Shown piece after piece: positions 7,905 to 14,702 of a stretch of DNA of 19,827 nucleotides (positions are counted from its first letter, which is position 1; each line of letters starts with the position of its first letter). The notes below the pieces were generated by a model that saw only the letters and a program-made list of their open reading frames with translations, was not told where the DNA came from and did no database searches. This DNA comes from Nitrospiraceae bacterium. GTDB taxonomy: Bacteria; Nitrospirota; Nitrospiria; Nitrospirales; UBA8639. Location of the stretch: assembly GCA_003523945.1 (NCBI GenBank), contig DOFS01000356.1:1-19827 (forward strand), written 5' to 3'. A program made the position numbers and the translations under genes.

Positions 7905-7935
7905 AAAAAAACCGCAAATTGAGTCTATTTTGCAA
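7905..7935 (-). terminator. Probable intrinsic terminator of the HIT gene
   Basis: On the minus strand, 29 bp past the HIT stop, the RNA would read UUGCAAA, a ten-base loop, then UUUGCGG and seven U residues (7911-7905). The stem is seven pairs, two of them G-U, so it is modest, but the run of U directly after it is the usual terminator layout. It separates the HIT transcript from the aasR leader downstream. Confidence 0.45.
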
Positions 7936-7963
7936 CAGTTGACATTTGTTAATTTAAGTAAAT

Positions 7964-8410
7964 TTATTTAGGTTTCTGTATTTGAATCCAGTGTTTTTTC
8001 AGGTGACCTAAAATTTCCTGATAGACCTCTTCTGATATGTCATTGGGATTCTTCAAGAGAGGTGGCCCAGGCCATCCATGGTCAAAAAATTGCTGTTGAG
8101 AAAATGCTTGAGCCGTGTCATACCGGGGAATAACGTGAAAATGAACCTCTGGGTCAACCATCATCAACATAAGATAATTTATTTTGCTATACCTAAATGT
8201 GCGTGAGAGGCTGGTCTCAATCTCCCGTATGATCTCTGGTAGTTCTTGAAATGCATCGGCACTAATTTGGGAAAATGCTGTTGCCTCTTCCCGACAAATC
8301 AATACACTTGAGCCAAGTGTCACCTGTTGAGGGCGCAAGAGCACAACCCATTGGGAAAATTCTTTGAGGCAGGTGTGGGGATACCCAAATTTTTTCATCG
8401 TGGTATTCAT
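7964..8410 (-). CDS. HIT-family nucleotide hydrolase
   Basis: This 148-residue protein has the histidine-triad fold. Members cleave nucleoside phosphoramidates, Ap4A or other phosphate anhydride-linked nucleotides through a histidine nucleophile. The motif is EVHFHVIPRY (88-97). His90 and His92 are present, but the first histidine of the usual HxHxH triad is Glu88. The N-terminal half carries the expected PQQVTLGSSVLICREEATAF core. The start at 8410 is taken because AAGGG lies seven bases upstream; the ATG at 8398 is an alternative. That AAGGG is inside a hairpin (8416-8436). The gene sits alone between two divergent lipid gene sets and has its own likely terminator. Its substrate is unknown; a clean-up role on nucleotide by-products of the acyl-AMP ligase would be speculation. 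Confidence 0.85.
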   Translation of the reverse strand: MNTTMKKFGYPHTCLKEFSQWVVLLRPQQVTLGSSVLICREEATAFSQISADAFQELPEIIREIETSLSRTFRYSKINYLMLMMVDPEVHFHVIPRYDTAQAFSQQQFFDHGWPGPPLLKNPNDISEEVYQEILGHLKKHWIQIQKPK

Positions 8411-8415
8411 GAGCA

Positions 8416-8436
8416 GGCCCTTATACCCAAAGGGCC
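8416..8436 (-). promoter_or_regulatory. Perfect hairpin covering the ribosome-binding site of the HIT gene
   Basis: GGCCCTT (8416-8422) and AAGGGCC (8430-8436) are exact inverse complements around a seven-base loop. In the HIT mRNA the 3' arm reads AAGGGCC, and its AAGGG is the only Shine-Dalgarno-like sequence, seven bases from the ATG at 8410. The folded form would hide it. Five of the seven pairs are G-C. Chance occurrence of a seven-pair hairpin somewhere in the gap is not rare, but its exact placement over the SD is notable. Confidence 0.35.
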
Positions 8437-8802
8437 CTTCTTGTGTCTATGAGGCAATGGAGCCCCTCTGGTTTCTCATAGGCCTATGTTTGGCAACCCG
8501 AACGACAGGTAGACATGTATCACGGGTTTTGTGCCAGAACCTGGTTCCAACATTATCATGTGGCAACGTTAAGCATTGACCCCCTAAAGGGTTGAAGCAG
8601 GGTTTTGTGCTTTGGTGAGGGAAGCCATGCGTTTCTAAATGATCGTTCCGGCTTTTCGATTGGAGATAACGGTTTTCAGTTGTCTATTCTTGTGGCTTCT
8701 TCCGAAGGTTTCTATAATTGCTACAGGAGTTAATCTTGATGATTCAGGTGTGGGGTGGATTGAGGGCAACAGGCAAATGAGGAAAGGGATGGAGGTTCCA
8801 GG
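8437..8802. other. Intergenic region between divergent HIT and hydroxylase genes
   Basis: This 366 bp region has no convincing gene. It must hold the promoters of both the HIT gene (minus) and the hydroxylase-cerS set (plus). Small inverted repeats are visible, such as GAACC-T-GGTTC around 8530-8540, and TGGCAAC occurs twice (near 8490 and 8562). The only clear signal is GGAGG at 8791-8795, the ribosome-binding site of the hydroxylase. I could not fix a promoter. Confidence 0.5.
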
Positions 8803-9537
8803 GTGTTAACCAGTCAATGGTATCGTGAAAAGTATTTTCTTGATCGCATGACCTTTCGCGATCTGATGTGGGCGTACGTCTTGTATCCGAGTATTCAGGT
8901 GTACGGGGTGTTACTAGCCTCTAGTATCGTCGTTGCCATCCTCCTTTTCCCCTATTTCCCTGTTTCTCCGTTTCGCGCGGCAGGAAGTATTGTCTTGACT
9001 CTGGTGGCTTACCCCTTCGTGGAATATGCTGTTCATCGATTCATTCTGCACGGGCGATACTTGTATCGGTCGCCATGGACGGCAGCCTTGTGGAAACGGA
9101 TCCACTATGATCACCATCAAGATCCCAATGATTTGCGTGTGCTATTTGGAGCAGGCTCAACCACTCTGCCTACAATTGTTGTGGCCACCTTCCCTATTGG
9201 GATGAGTGTTGGAGGCTGGGTAGGGGCGGCCCTTTCTTTTGCGACAGGATTGGCGTGTTTTATGGTCTATGAACTCTGTCATTGCATGCAGCATCTGCGC
9301 GTGAATCCCAAGATCAAGTTTTTACGGCGGATCAAGCGACATCATTTACTGCATCATTTTCATAATGAACAAGGAAACTTTGGGATCACGAGTCTGTTTT
9401 GTGACCGGATTTTCGGTAGTGAGTATGGGAGTGCTGAGGATGTCCCCCTCAGTCGAACTGTTTCCAACCTAGGCTATGCCGATGAGGAGCGATCCCATTA
9501 TCCCTGGGTGGCCCAACTGTCCGAACAGAAGCCATAG
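8803..9537 (+). CDS. Membrane fatty-acid / sphingoid hydroxylase (sterol desaturase superfamily)
   Basis: This 244-residue integral membrane di-iron enzyme has the histidine clusters of the fatty acid hydroxylase superfamily: His78 and His83 (HRFILH), His101/104/105 (HYDHH), His160 and His164 (HCMQH) and His180-187 (HHLLHHFH). Hydrophobic segments around 28-50, 58-76 and 120-155 would span the membrane. Family members hydroxylate lipids such as the 2-position of sphingolipid fatty acids (Scs7/FA2H) or C4 of the sphingoid base. The gene lies just upstream of a ceramide-synthase-like gene, so a sphingolipid substrate is likely. The carotenoid hydroxylase CrtZ is a related alternative. The GTG start at 8803 is chosen because GGAGG lies seven bases before it. 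The next gene set follows in the same direction within 100 bp. Confidence 0.8.
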   Translation: MLTSQWYREKYFLDRMTFRDLMWAYVLYPSIQVYGVLLASSIVVAILLFPYFPVSPFRAAGSIVLTLVAYPFVEYAVHRFILHGRYLYRSPWTAALWKRIHYDHHQDPNDLRVLFGAGSTTLPTIVVATFPIGMSVGGWVGAALSFATGLACFMVYELCHCMQHLRVNPKIKFLRRIKRHHLLHHFHNEQGNFGITSLFCDRIFGSEYGSAEDVPLSRTVSNLGYADEERSHYPWVAQLSEQKP

Positions 9538-9544
9538 GAGACGC

Positions 9545-9640
9545 ATGGCCATCGAGAATTGGGACCATCACGACGCCTTACGAGTCCGCACTCCCCGCAC
9601 TCGAGTGGTGTGCCAAGATAGCTGGGGAAAGGCGTTTTGA
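9545..9640 (+). CDS. Possible 31-residue leader ORF coupled to cerS
   Basis: An ATG at 9545 lies four bases after AGGAG (9536-9540), which itself overlaps the hydroxylase stop. The 31-residue frame (starting MAIENWDHHDALRVRT, ending CQDSWGKAF) stops with TGA at 9638-9640. That stop overlaps the TTG start of the next gene in a TTGA. The ribosome-binding site and overlap are what a translationally coupled small ORF would show. I recognise no family, and a chance frame of this size is common. Confidence 0.35.
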   Translation: MAIENWDHHDALRVRTPRTRVVCQDSWGKAF

Positions 9641-10761
9641 TTCGTGTTGAACCGGTCACCGACCGCGCCGCCCTCAAAGAATTCATTCGCCTTCCCTGGA
9701 AGTTGTACCACTCAGATCCTCATTGGATTCCGCCTTTATGTATTGAGCGGCTCCATACCTTTTCCCCGAAAAATCCCTATTTTAAGCATGCTCGCTGGCA
9801 ATGTTGGCTAGCCTATCGCGGACAGGAACCCGTTGGGCGAATTTGTGCCCAGATCGACGACCTGCATCTCAGCCGGTATCAGGATCAGACGGGGTTTTTT
9901 GGCTTGCTTGAAGCAGAGGAGGAGGCCAGTGTTTTTCACGCCCTGTTCCAGACTGCGGAAAACTGGCTTCAGACTCATGGGATGACGAACGTTAGGGGGC
10001 CGTTTAATTTGTCCATCAATCAGGAATGTGGTTTGTTGGTTGATGGATTTGATACGCCGCCCATGATTATGATGGGCCACGCCAGACCTTACTACGCGCA
10101 ATCGGTTGAACAAAATGCCTATGAAAAGACCCAAGATCTTCTAGCCTATCGGATTGGAATCCATTTTACTTTTCCCCCTGGGGTTTCTCTGTTTCTTAAG
10201 AAAGCGAAAATTTCGATGCGGATTCGTCCGTTACGGCGGAAGCATCTGAAAGAGGATTTGGCGATTATCAAAGATATTTACGAAGAGGCCTGGTCAGATA
10301 ATTGGGGGTTTCTTCCGTTTACCGATGCGGAGTTTGCCGAGATCGGACAACAGCTTAAGCTATTGGTTGAAGATGATTTTGTGCAGATTGCCGAAATTGA
10401 TGGAGAACCAACGGCGATGTTGGTTGCCTTTCCCAATATGCATGAGGTCATTCGAGATCTGAATGGGCAGCTATTCCCATGGGGGTGGCTAAAAATCTTA
10501 TGGCGCTTGAAAGCGTCCTATCCCCGCTCGGCTCGGGTTGCCTTAATGGGAGTGCGTAAACGATTTCAATCCAGTCCCATGGGGGCGGCGATGGCCTATG
10601 GGTTGATTGAGGCTGTGAGGGAGGCCGGGCTTCGTAAAAATATCCAACTAATCGAAACGTCCTGGATTTTGGAGGAGAATAAGCGCATGCGTCACATTCT
10701 GGAATCTCTCGGAGCCGAACCATACAAGACGTATCGAATTTATAAGAAGTGTCTTCAATGA
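9637..10761 (+). CDS. cerS: GNAT-superfamily protein resembling bacterial ceramide synthase (CerS/bCerS)
   Basis: This 374-residue protein resembles the GNAT-fold family that acylates the sphingoid amine to make (dihydro)ceramide in Caulobacter and other Gram-negatives. Characteristic stretches are FIRLPWKLYHSDPHWIPPL (16-34), SPKNPYFKHARW (43-54), PVGRICAQID (65-74) and TGFFGLLEAEEE (85-96). They continue with VRGPFNLSINQECGLLVDGF (119-138), then PPMIMMGH and DLLAYRIG. The 374-residue length fits that family and is about twice a single GNAT domain. The start is TTG at 9637, since an in-frame TAG at 9619-9621 blocks extension and GGGGAAAGG lies just upstream. With spt, acpR, cerR and aasR on the other strand it completes the known five-gene ceramide set. 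Family members of unknown function also exist, so activity is inferred. Confidence 0.75.
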   Translation: MIRVEPVTDRAALKEFIRLPWKLYHSDPHWIPPLCIERLHTFSPKNPYFKHARWQCWLAYRGQEPVGRICAQIDDLHLSRYQDQTGFFGLLEAEEEASVFHALFQTAENWLQTHGMTNVRGPFNLSINQECGLLVDGFDTPPMIMMGHARPYYAQSVEQNAYEKTQDLLAYRIGIHFTFPPGVSLFLKKAKISMRIRPLRRKHLKEDLAIIKDIYEEAWSDNWGFLPFTDAEFAEIGQQLKLLVEDDFVQIAEIDGEPTAMLVAFPNMHEVIRDLNGQLFPWGWLKILWRLKASYPRSARVALMGVRKRFQSSPMGAAMAYGLIEAVREAGLRKNIQLIETSWILEENKRMRHILESLGAEPYKTYRIYKKCLQ

Positions 10762-10788
10762 TTGCAGATATCTGTTTCGTGAGGACAT

Positions 10789-11598
10789 ATGGGGCTTGAC
10801 CACCAATCTGTCGCGGCTCTGGTATTAGCTGGTGCCCGGACCGGTCGAGATCCAGTTGCCCAGGTAGCAGGGGTATCGAATAAGGTCTTGGCACAGGTGG
10901 GTGGGGCGCCAATGATTTCGCGTGTATTAAAGACCTTAGACCAATCGCACACGGTGGGAAAAAGAATTTTATGCGGGCCTTCCTGGGAAACGGTACAAGA
11001 TAATCCATTTCTAGGAACATTGATTGAGTCTGGGGCGGTCCAGTGGGTGGAACCCCAACAAGGGCCGAGTCTCAGCGTTGCGAGGTTTTTAGAGGAACAT
11101 CCTCAGGAATTCCCTGTTCTGGTAACGACGGCGGACCATGCCTTGTTAACACCAGAGATGGTTGATTATTTTCTGCGTGAGGCGCAAGAAAAGCAGATGG
11201 ATGTGGCCGTAGGCCTGGTGCCGTATTCCTTGGTTGTGGCGGCCTATCCTCAATCAAAGCGAACGGTCACTCGGCTGACGGGCGGAGGGTTCTGTGGGTG
11301 TAATTTATTCGTCCTCTGTACACCAAAGGCTAGGCGAATGGTGGAGTTTTGGAGCCAGGTTGAGCGTGAGCGCAAGCATCCGCTTCGCCTGATTCGAACG
11401 CTTGGGGGCTGGGCCCTGGTCCGCTATATGCTTGGTTGGTTATCCCTTGCAGAAGCCCTGAGCCGGCTGGGGCTAAAGCTCAATCTTCATGTGCAAGAAG
11501 TGCTGCTTCCGTTTCCCGAAGCGGCGATCGATGTGGACACACCTGAGGATCTTGCCTTAGCGGAAGAAATCTTGGCGAAACGACAAGAAGCCCTCTAG
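10789..11598 (+). CDS. MobA-like nucleotidyltransferase, probably for a lipid headgroup precursor
   Basis: This 269-residue protein has a GT-A-like nucleotidyltransferase domain. It begins ALVLAGARTGRDPVAQ (10-25) and continues SNKVLAQVGGAPMISRVL (30-47), with Lys32 in the usual substrate-binding place. Asp116 in TTADHALLTPEM is the likely metal ligand. RLTGGGFCGCNLFVL and PEAAIDVDTPEDLALAE follow, the last being the familiar C-terminal acidic motif. The loop differs from MobA (LAGGxSxRMG), so a molybdenum-cofactor role is unlikely. It starts 28 bp after cerS with GAGGA before the ATG, so the two are probably co-transcribed, which points to making a CDP- or other NDP-activated headgroup for the sphingolipid. 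I cannot name the substrate. Confidence 0.7.
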   Translation: MGLDHQSVAALVLAGARTGRDPVAQVAGVSNKVLAQVGGAPMISRVLKTLDQSHTVGKRILCGPSWETVQDNPFLGTLIESGAVQWVEPQQGPSLSVARFLEEHPQEFPVLVTTADHALLTPEMVDYFLREAQEKQMDVAVGLVPYSLVVAAYPQSKRTVTRLTGGGFCGCNLFVLCTPKARRMVEFWSQVERERKHPLRLIRTLGGWALVRYMLGWLSLAEALSRLGLKLNLHVQEVLLPFPEAAIDVDTPEDLALAEEILAKRQEAL

Positions 11599-11697
11599 GT
11601 GGGAATAGCTGTATGCTACTCCTGCAGGTGTTGGCAGAGCCGAATTTTCAAACAATCAACTACGGTGAGAAATCAAGGGAAGGGCCTTTCACGATTG

Positions 11698-12417
11698 TTA
11701 ATTTTTGAACAGTCGCTCAGCTTGTTCTAAATCAGAAGGATTATCGATTTCGGCCCACTTCAACCCTTTAATGCAAAAGGTTGACACATACCCCTGTTGT
11801 GCTAATTCGTCGATGAGTGATAAGTACCATTGCTTGATTGCCTCAGGCCTGCGAATCCGCTGGTCTAACGCTGAAAGAAAGATCTTAGGTCCGTTGCCCA
11901 GAAATCGGATCATGCCGATGGACTCTCCGTTCACTTGGTCGATGGGGAGTGTCTTGCCAATGCGATCCAAGCGTGTGCTACGGACGATGACTTTCATGTC
12001 GTCAGCATCGTAGCGAGGTTTCTCATCGGTGACTAAGGTGATTGGATTGGAGGGAGCTCCCAATAGACCTTCTAGTACGGCTGATTCAAATAGGGTGTCC
12101 CCATTAATTAATACAAAATCCTGGGTCATGTGTTCCCGGGCCGCCCAACAACTCATCAAATTATCGGCCATCGCAAAAAATGGATTATAGATGGTGCGGA
12201 CAGAGCCGGAGGCGATATCCTCAGCCAGAAGAGCTTCGACCTTCTCCGCCCCAAACCCTACCACAATGTGAATGGAGTCAATTCCTAGGCGAAGGAGTTC
12301 TTGGATTTGCCATTTCACAATCGATTGTCCACTGACGGGAACGGTACATTTGGGTTTGTCCGCTGTATGTGGGAGTAACCGCTTTCCTTGCCCTGCACTG
12401 AGAATAATCGCTTTCAT
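11698..12417 (-). CDS. Alcohol/sugar-phosphate nucleotidyltransferase (LicC / inositol-phosphate cytidylyltransferase type)
   Basis: This 239-residue protein starts MKAIILSAGQGKRLLPHT with KPKC at 21-24, the nucleotide-binding signature of sugar-phosphate nucleotidyltransferases. VVGFGAEKVEALL (52-64), NPFFAMADNLMSCW (78-91) and the metal-binding INGDTLF (104-110) follow. The NPFFAMADNLMSCW stretch is closer to phosphocholine (LicC) and inositol-1-phosphate cytidylyltransferases, which read N-x(5-7)-NNL-SL, than to glucose-1-phosphate enzymes. It would supply a CDP-alcohol to the CDP-alcohol phosphatidyltransferase encoded at 15776. GGAG lies nine bases before the ATG. It is convergent with the MobA-like gene (99 bp gap, no clear terminator) and divergent from lptF (63 bp). 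The substrate could also be a sugar phosphate. Confidence 0.75.
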   Translation of the reverse strand: MKAIILSAGQGKRLLPHTADKPKCTVPVSGQSIVKWQIQELLRLGIDSIHIVVGFGAEKVEALLAEDIASGSVRTIYNPFFAMADNLMSCWAAREHMTQDFVLINGDTLFESAVLEGLLGAPSNPITLVTDEKPRYDADDMKVIVRSTRLDRIGKTLPIDQVNGESIGMIRFLGNGPKIFLSALDQRIRRPEAIKQWYLSLIDELAQQGYVSTFCIKGLKWAEIDNPSDLEQAERLFKN

Positions 12418-12480
12418 ACAGAGAGTCTCCTACAAAGGGATGCACAAATAAATGTCATATTCTACTGTGTTCAAGGTGCC

Positions 12481-13542
12481 ATGTTAAGTCGTTATTTGGC
12501 ATGGGAAGTCTTGAAACCGGCTTCGGTCGTCCTTTCGATCTTGATCGTGCTTTTTGCCGGGTATAGTTGGGTGACGTTTCTGGCAAGCGCCGCCAATGCC
12601 TTGATCCCCTTCACGATGATCATGGGCCTGATTGGGTTGAAAATTGCGATTGCGTTAGAAGTCCTGCTGCCTGTGTCGTTGTACCTGGGTATTATTGTGG
12701 GCCTTGGTCGGCTTTACACGGATTCCGAAGTAAAAGCGTTCATGGCTTGTGGAATCAGCCCGTATCGCATCCTTGTCATTATCCTTATTCCCACCTGTCT
12801 TGTGGCAGTCGTCGTGGCCATGTGTTCTCTCTTTCTTCGACCTTGGGCCTACGGACATAGTTATCAATTAAAAGCGGAGGCTGAGGCCGGGTTCCGGATT
12901 TCCAATTCAGACCCCGGACACTTTTATGAACGTCGTGACGGCTCTTTGGTGTTTTATGCCGAAGCTGTCGATTCTCAGCAACAACGTCTGAAAGGGGTGT
13001 TTATTCAAAGTGAAAGTGAAAATGGAAATACTCTGCGGGTCATCTCGGCTCAAGAAGCGGAGGAACGACGCGATGCCAATGGCATTCCCATTCCTTTATT
13101 GTTTGATGGTTATGAGTACAAGCTCTCTCGCGACGGGGATATTAAACATATTTCCAGTTTTTCACAAATGGGAATTTACCCCCAGCAACTGTCCACTGAT
13201 TTTAAGCGGAAGGCCGCTTCTACTGCAGAGCTGTGGCCATCAACAGGGTTGAGAGATATCGCTGAGATCCATTGGAGATTTTCAACGGCTTGTTCCACGA
13301 TTTTACTTGGCCTTCTGGCAATTCCTTTAAGTCGGGCTGCTCCTCGTCAAGGCAAATATGGCAAGATAGTGGCGGCCATTGTGACCTTTGCGATTTATTA
13401 TTTTTCCGGAATATTACTGATGACGTTGGTTGAGCAAGGCAATATTTCTCCGTTTCCCGGTCAATGGGGAGCGATTGGGGCATTGGCCCTTATTGTTGGC
13501 GTGTTGATCTCGCCCTCTCGTTTGATGAGAACTGATGCGTAA
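12481..13542 (+). CDS. lptF: LPS export ABC transporter permease LptF
   Basis: This 353-residue YjgP/YjgQ-family permease is one of the two inner-membrane subunits that, with the LptB ATPase, extract lipopolysaccharide and pass it to LptC/LptA. Three hydrophobic helices in the first 120 residues (about 12-33, 43-80 and 95-120) flank the conserved ALEVLLPVSLYLGIIVGLGR stretch. ACGISPYRI follows. A periplasmic beta-jellyroll then occupies about 125-260, and three more helices (about 272-350) close the protein. The frame is open upstream to 12388, but homology starts at the ATG 12481 with AAGG just before it. lptG follows 78 bp on. The pair is normal for Gram-negatives; its position inside a sphingolipid gene set is noteworthy. 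Confidence 0.88.
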   Translation: MLSRYLAWEVLKPASVVLSILIVLFAGYSWVTFLASAANALIPFTMIMGLIGLKIAIALEVLLPVSLYLGIIVGLGRLYTDSEVKAFMACGISPYRILVIILIPTCLVAVVVAMCSLFLRPWAYGHSYQLKAEAEAGFRISNSDPGHFYERRDGSLVFYAEAVDSQQQRLKGVFIQSESENGNTLRVISAQEAEERRDANGIPIPLLFDGYEYKLSRDGDIKHISSFSQMGIYPQQLSTDFKRKAASTAELWPSTGLRDIAEIHWRFSTACSTILLGLLAIPLSRAAPRQGKYGKIVAAIVTFAIYYFSGILLMTLVEQGNISPFPGQWGAIGALALIVGVLISPSRLMRTDA

Positions 13543-13620
13543 GGCGTGTTGGGTGTAGAGGGGAATGTGGCACGAGTCCAACGGGCCAATGTGTCGGCGG
13601 CGTTCCCTCCTTATAATGCC

Positions 13621-14688
13621 ATGACAATTCTGTATCGACATATTGGCCTGAGTCTGCTTCGTGGGTACTTTCCAGTCTTTCTCATTTTATTGGCCGTGTT
13701 TAGCCTAATTGTGTTTGTCGATGAAATTGATGAAGTGGGAAAAGGACAATATACGTTTTGGGGAGCTATTGAATTTCTAGTGCTGACGATGCCAAGCCGG
13801 GTGGTCTTCCTGGCACCTTTTATCGCTCTTCTCGGGAGCATAATGGCATTAGGAGGTTTGGCCAATGGCCGTGAACTGATTGCGATGCAGGCGAGTGGAA
13901 TTTCTCCTTACCAGATCGCCGCAGCAGTCATGAAATATGGCTTTGTGTTTATCGTGGGGGTCGCGATCATGGAACAATTTGTCACCCCCCCTTTGGAGCA
14001 GCGGGCATTTTTCGATCGGTCCCTGGCTCTGTCCGAGTCCAAAACTTTCCAGAGCCAACAGGGTTTTTGGTTTAAAGACGGGCGTCGGTATGTGCGTATT
14101 CAGAACATGTTGTATGGAACCATTCCACAGGGGATTGATATTTTTGAGTTCCATGATGATGGGCGGATGGTGAGATATCTGCACGCTCGAGAAGCCAACA
14201 TGGATAATCCTCAGAAGTGGGTGCTGAAGCAGGTAAAAAAGAAAATCATCCATGGGCAGGCGTTTTCCAAGGAATATGTAGAAGAAATGGAATGGGATTC
14301 GCCTCTTAAACAACGAGAAATGCGGTTATTAACACTTCCGACCTCCTCCCTTTCCCCTTCCGATCTGTATCGTTATGTGAAAGTGTTGGAGCGAAAGGGC
14401 CAGAATGCGGTGCGCTACGAATTGGCGTTTTGGGAAAAGGTTTTTCGTCCCCTCAATGCGGGATTAATGATTTTGGTGGCGATTCCCTTTGCGTTTGGTC
14501 CCTTTCGAGCCGCAACGACCGGAAAGCGAATCCTTATGGGAACGATCACTGGATTGGGGTATTATTTGATTGCGAAGGTCCTGGAGCAGGTCGGAGTCAT
14601 GATGGGATTGCCTCCGGTGTGGACCATGATCGCGCCGTTTGTCAGTTTATTGGGTGTGACAATTCTTTTTTGGCGGCAATTTTTATAG
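13621..14688 (+). CDS. lptG: LPS export ABC transporter permease LptG
   Basis: This 355-residue partner of LptF has the same fold. N-terminal helices (about 12-35, 52-75 and 97-120) carry LRGYFPVFLILLAVFSLIVF, and IMALGGLANGRELIAMQASG is the coupling-helix region that contacts LptB. A periplasmic domain spans about 125-270, and C-terminal helices include RPLNAGLMILVAIPFAFGPF. The frame is open from a GTG at 13546, but the ATG at 13621 matches where LptG homologues begin (RHIGLSLLRGYF). No Shine-Dalgarno is seen before it, so reinitiation after lptF or a longer N-terminus cannot be excluded. The gene ends 14 bp from the convergent phosphoesterase gene. Confidence 0.88.
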   Translation: MTILYRHIGLSLLRGYFPVFLILLAVFSLIVFVDEIDEVGKGQYTFWGAIEFLVLTMPSRVVFLAPFIALLGSIMALGGLANGRELIAMQASGISPYQIAAAVMKYGFVFIVGVAIMEQFVTPPLEQRAFFDRSLALSESKTFQSQQGFWFKDGRRYVRIQNMLYGTIPQGIDIFEFHDDGRMVRYLHAREANMDNPQKWVLKQVKKKIIHGQAFSKEYVEEMEWDSPLKQREMRLLTLPTSSLSPSDLYRYVKVLERKGQNAVRYELAFWEKVFRPLNAGLMILVAIPFAFGPFRAATTGKRILMGTITGLGYYLIAKVLEQVGVMMGLPPVWTMIAPFVSLLGVTILFWRQFL

Positions 14689-14702
14689 AACCGGAAGAAA
14701 TA

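Noticed and set aside
7939..7967. Plus-strand TTGACA with ATTTAT 17 bases on
   Set aside because: It would point antisense into the HIT gene, the -10 match is poor, and the region is AT-rich enough to give such matches by chance.
13546..13620. GTG start and 25 extra residues for LptG
   Set aside because: The extra residues precede the point where LptG proteins normally begin and look like non-coding sequence, though the chosen ATG also lacks a Shine-Dalgarno.
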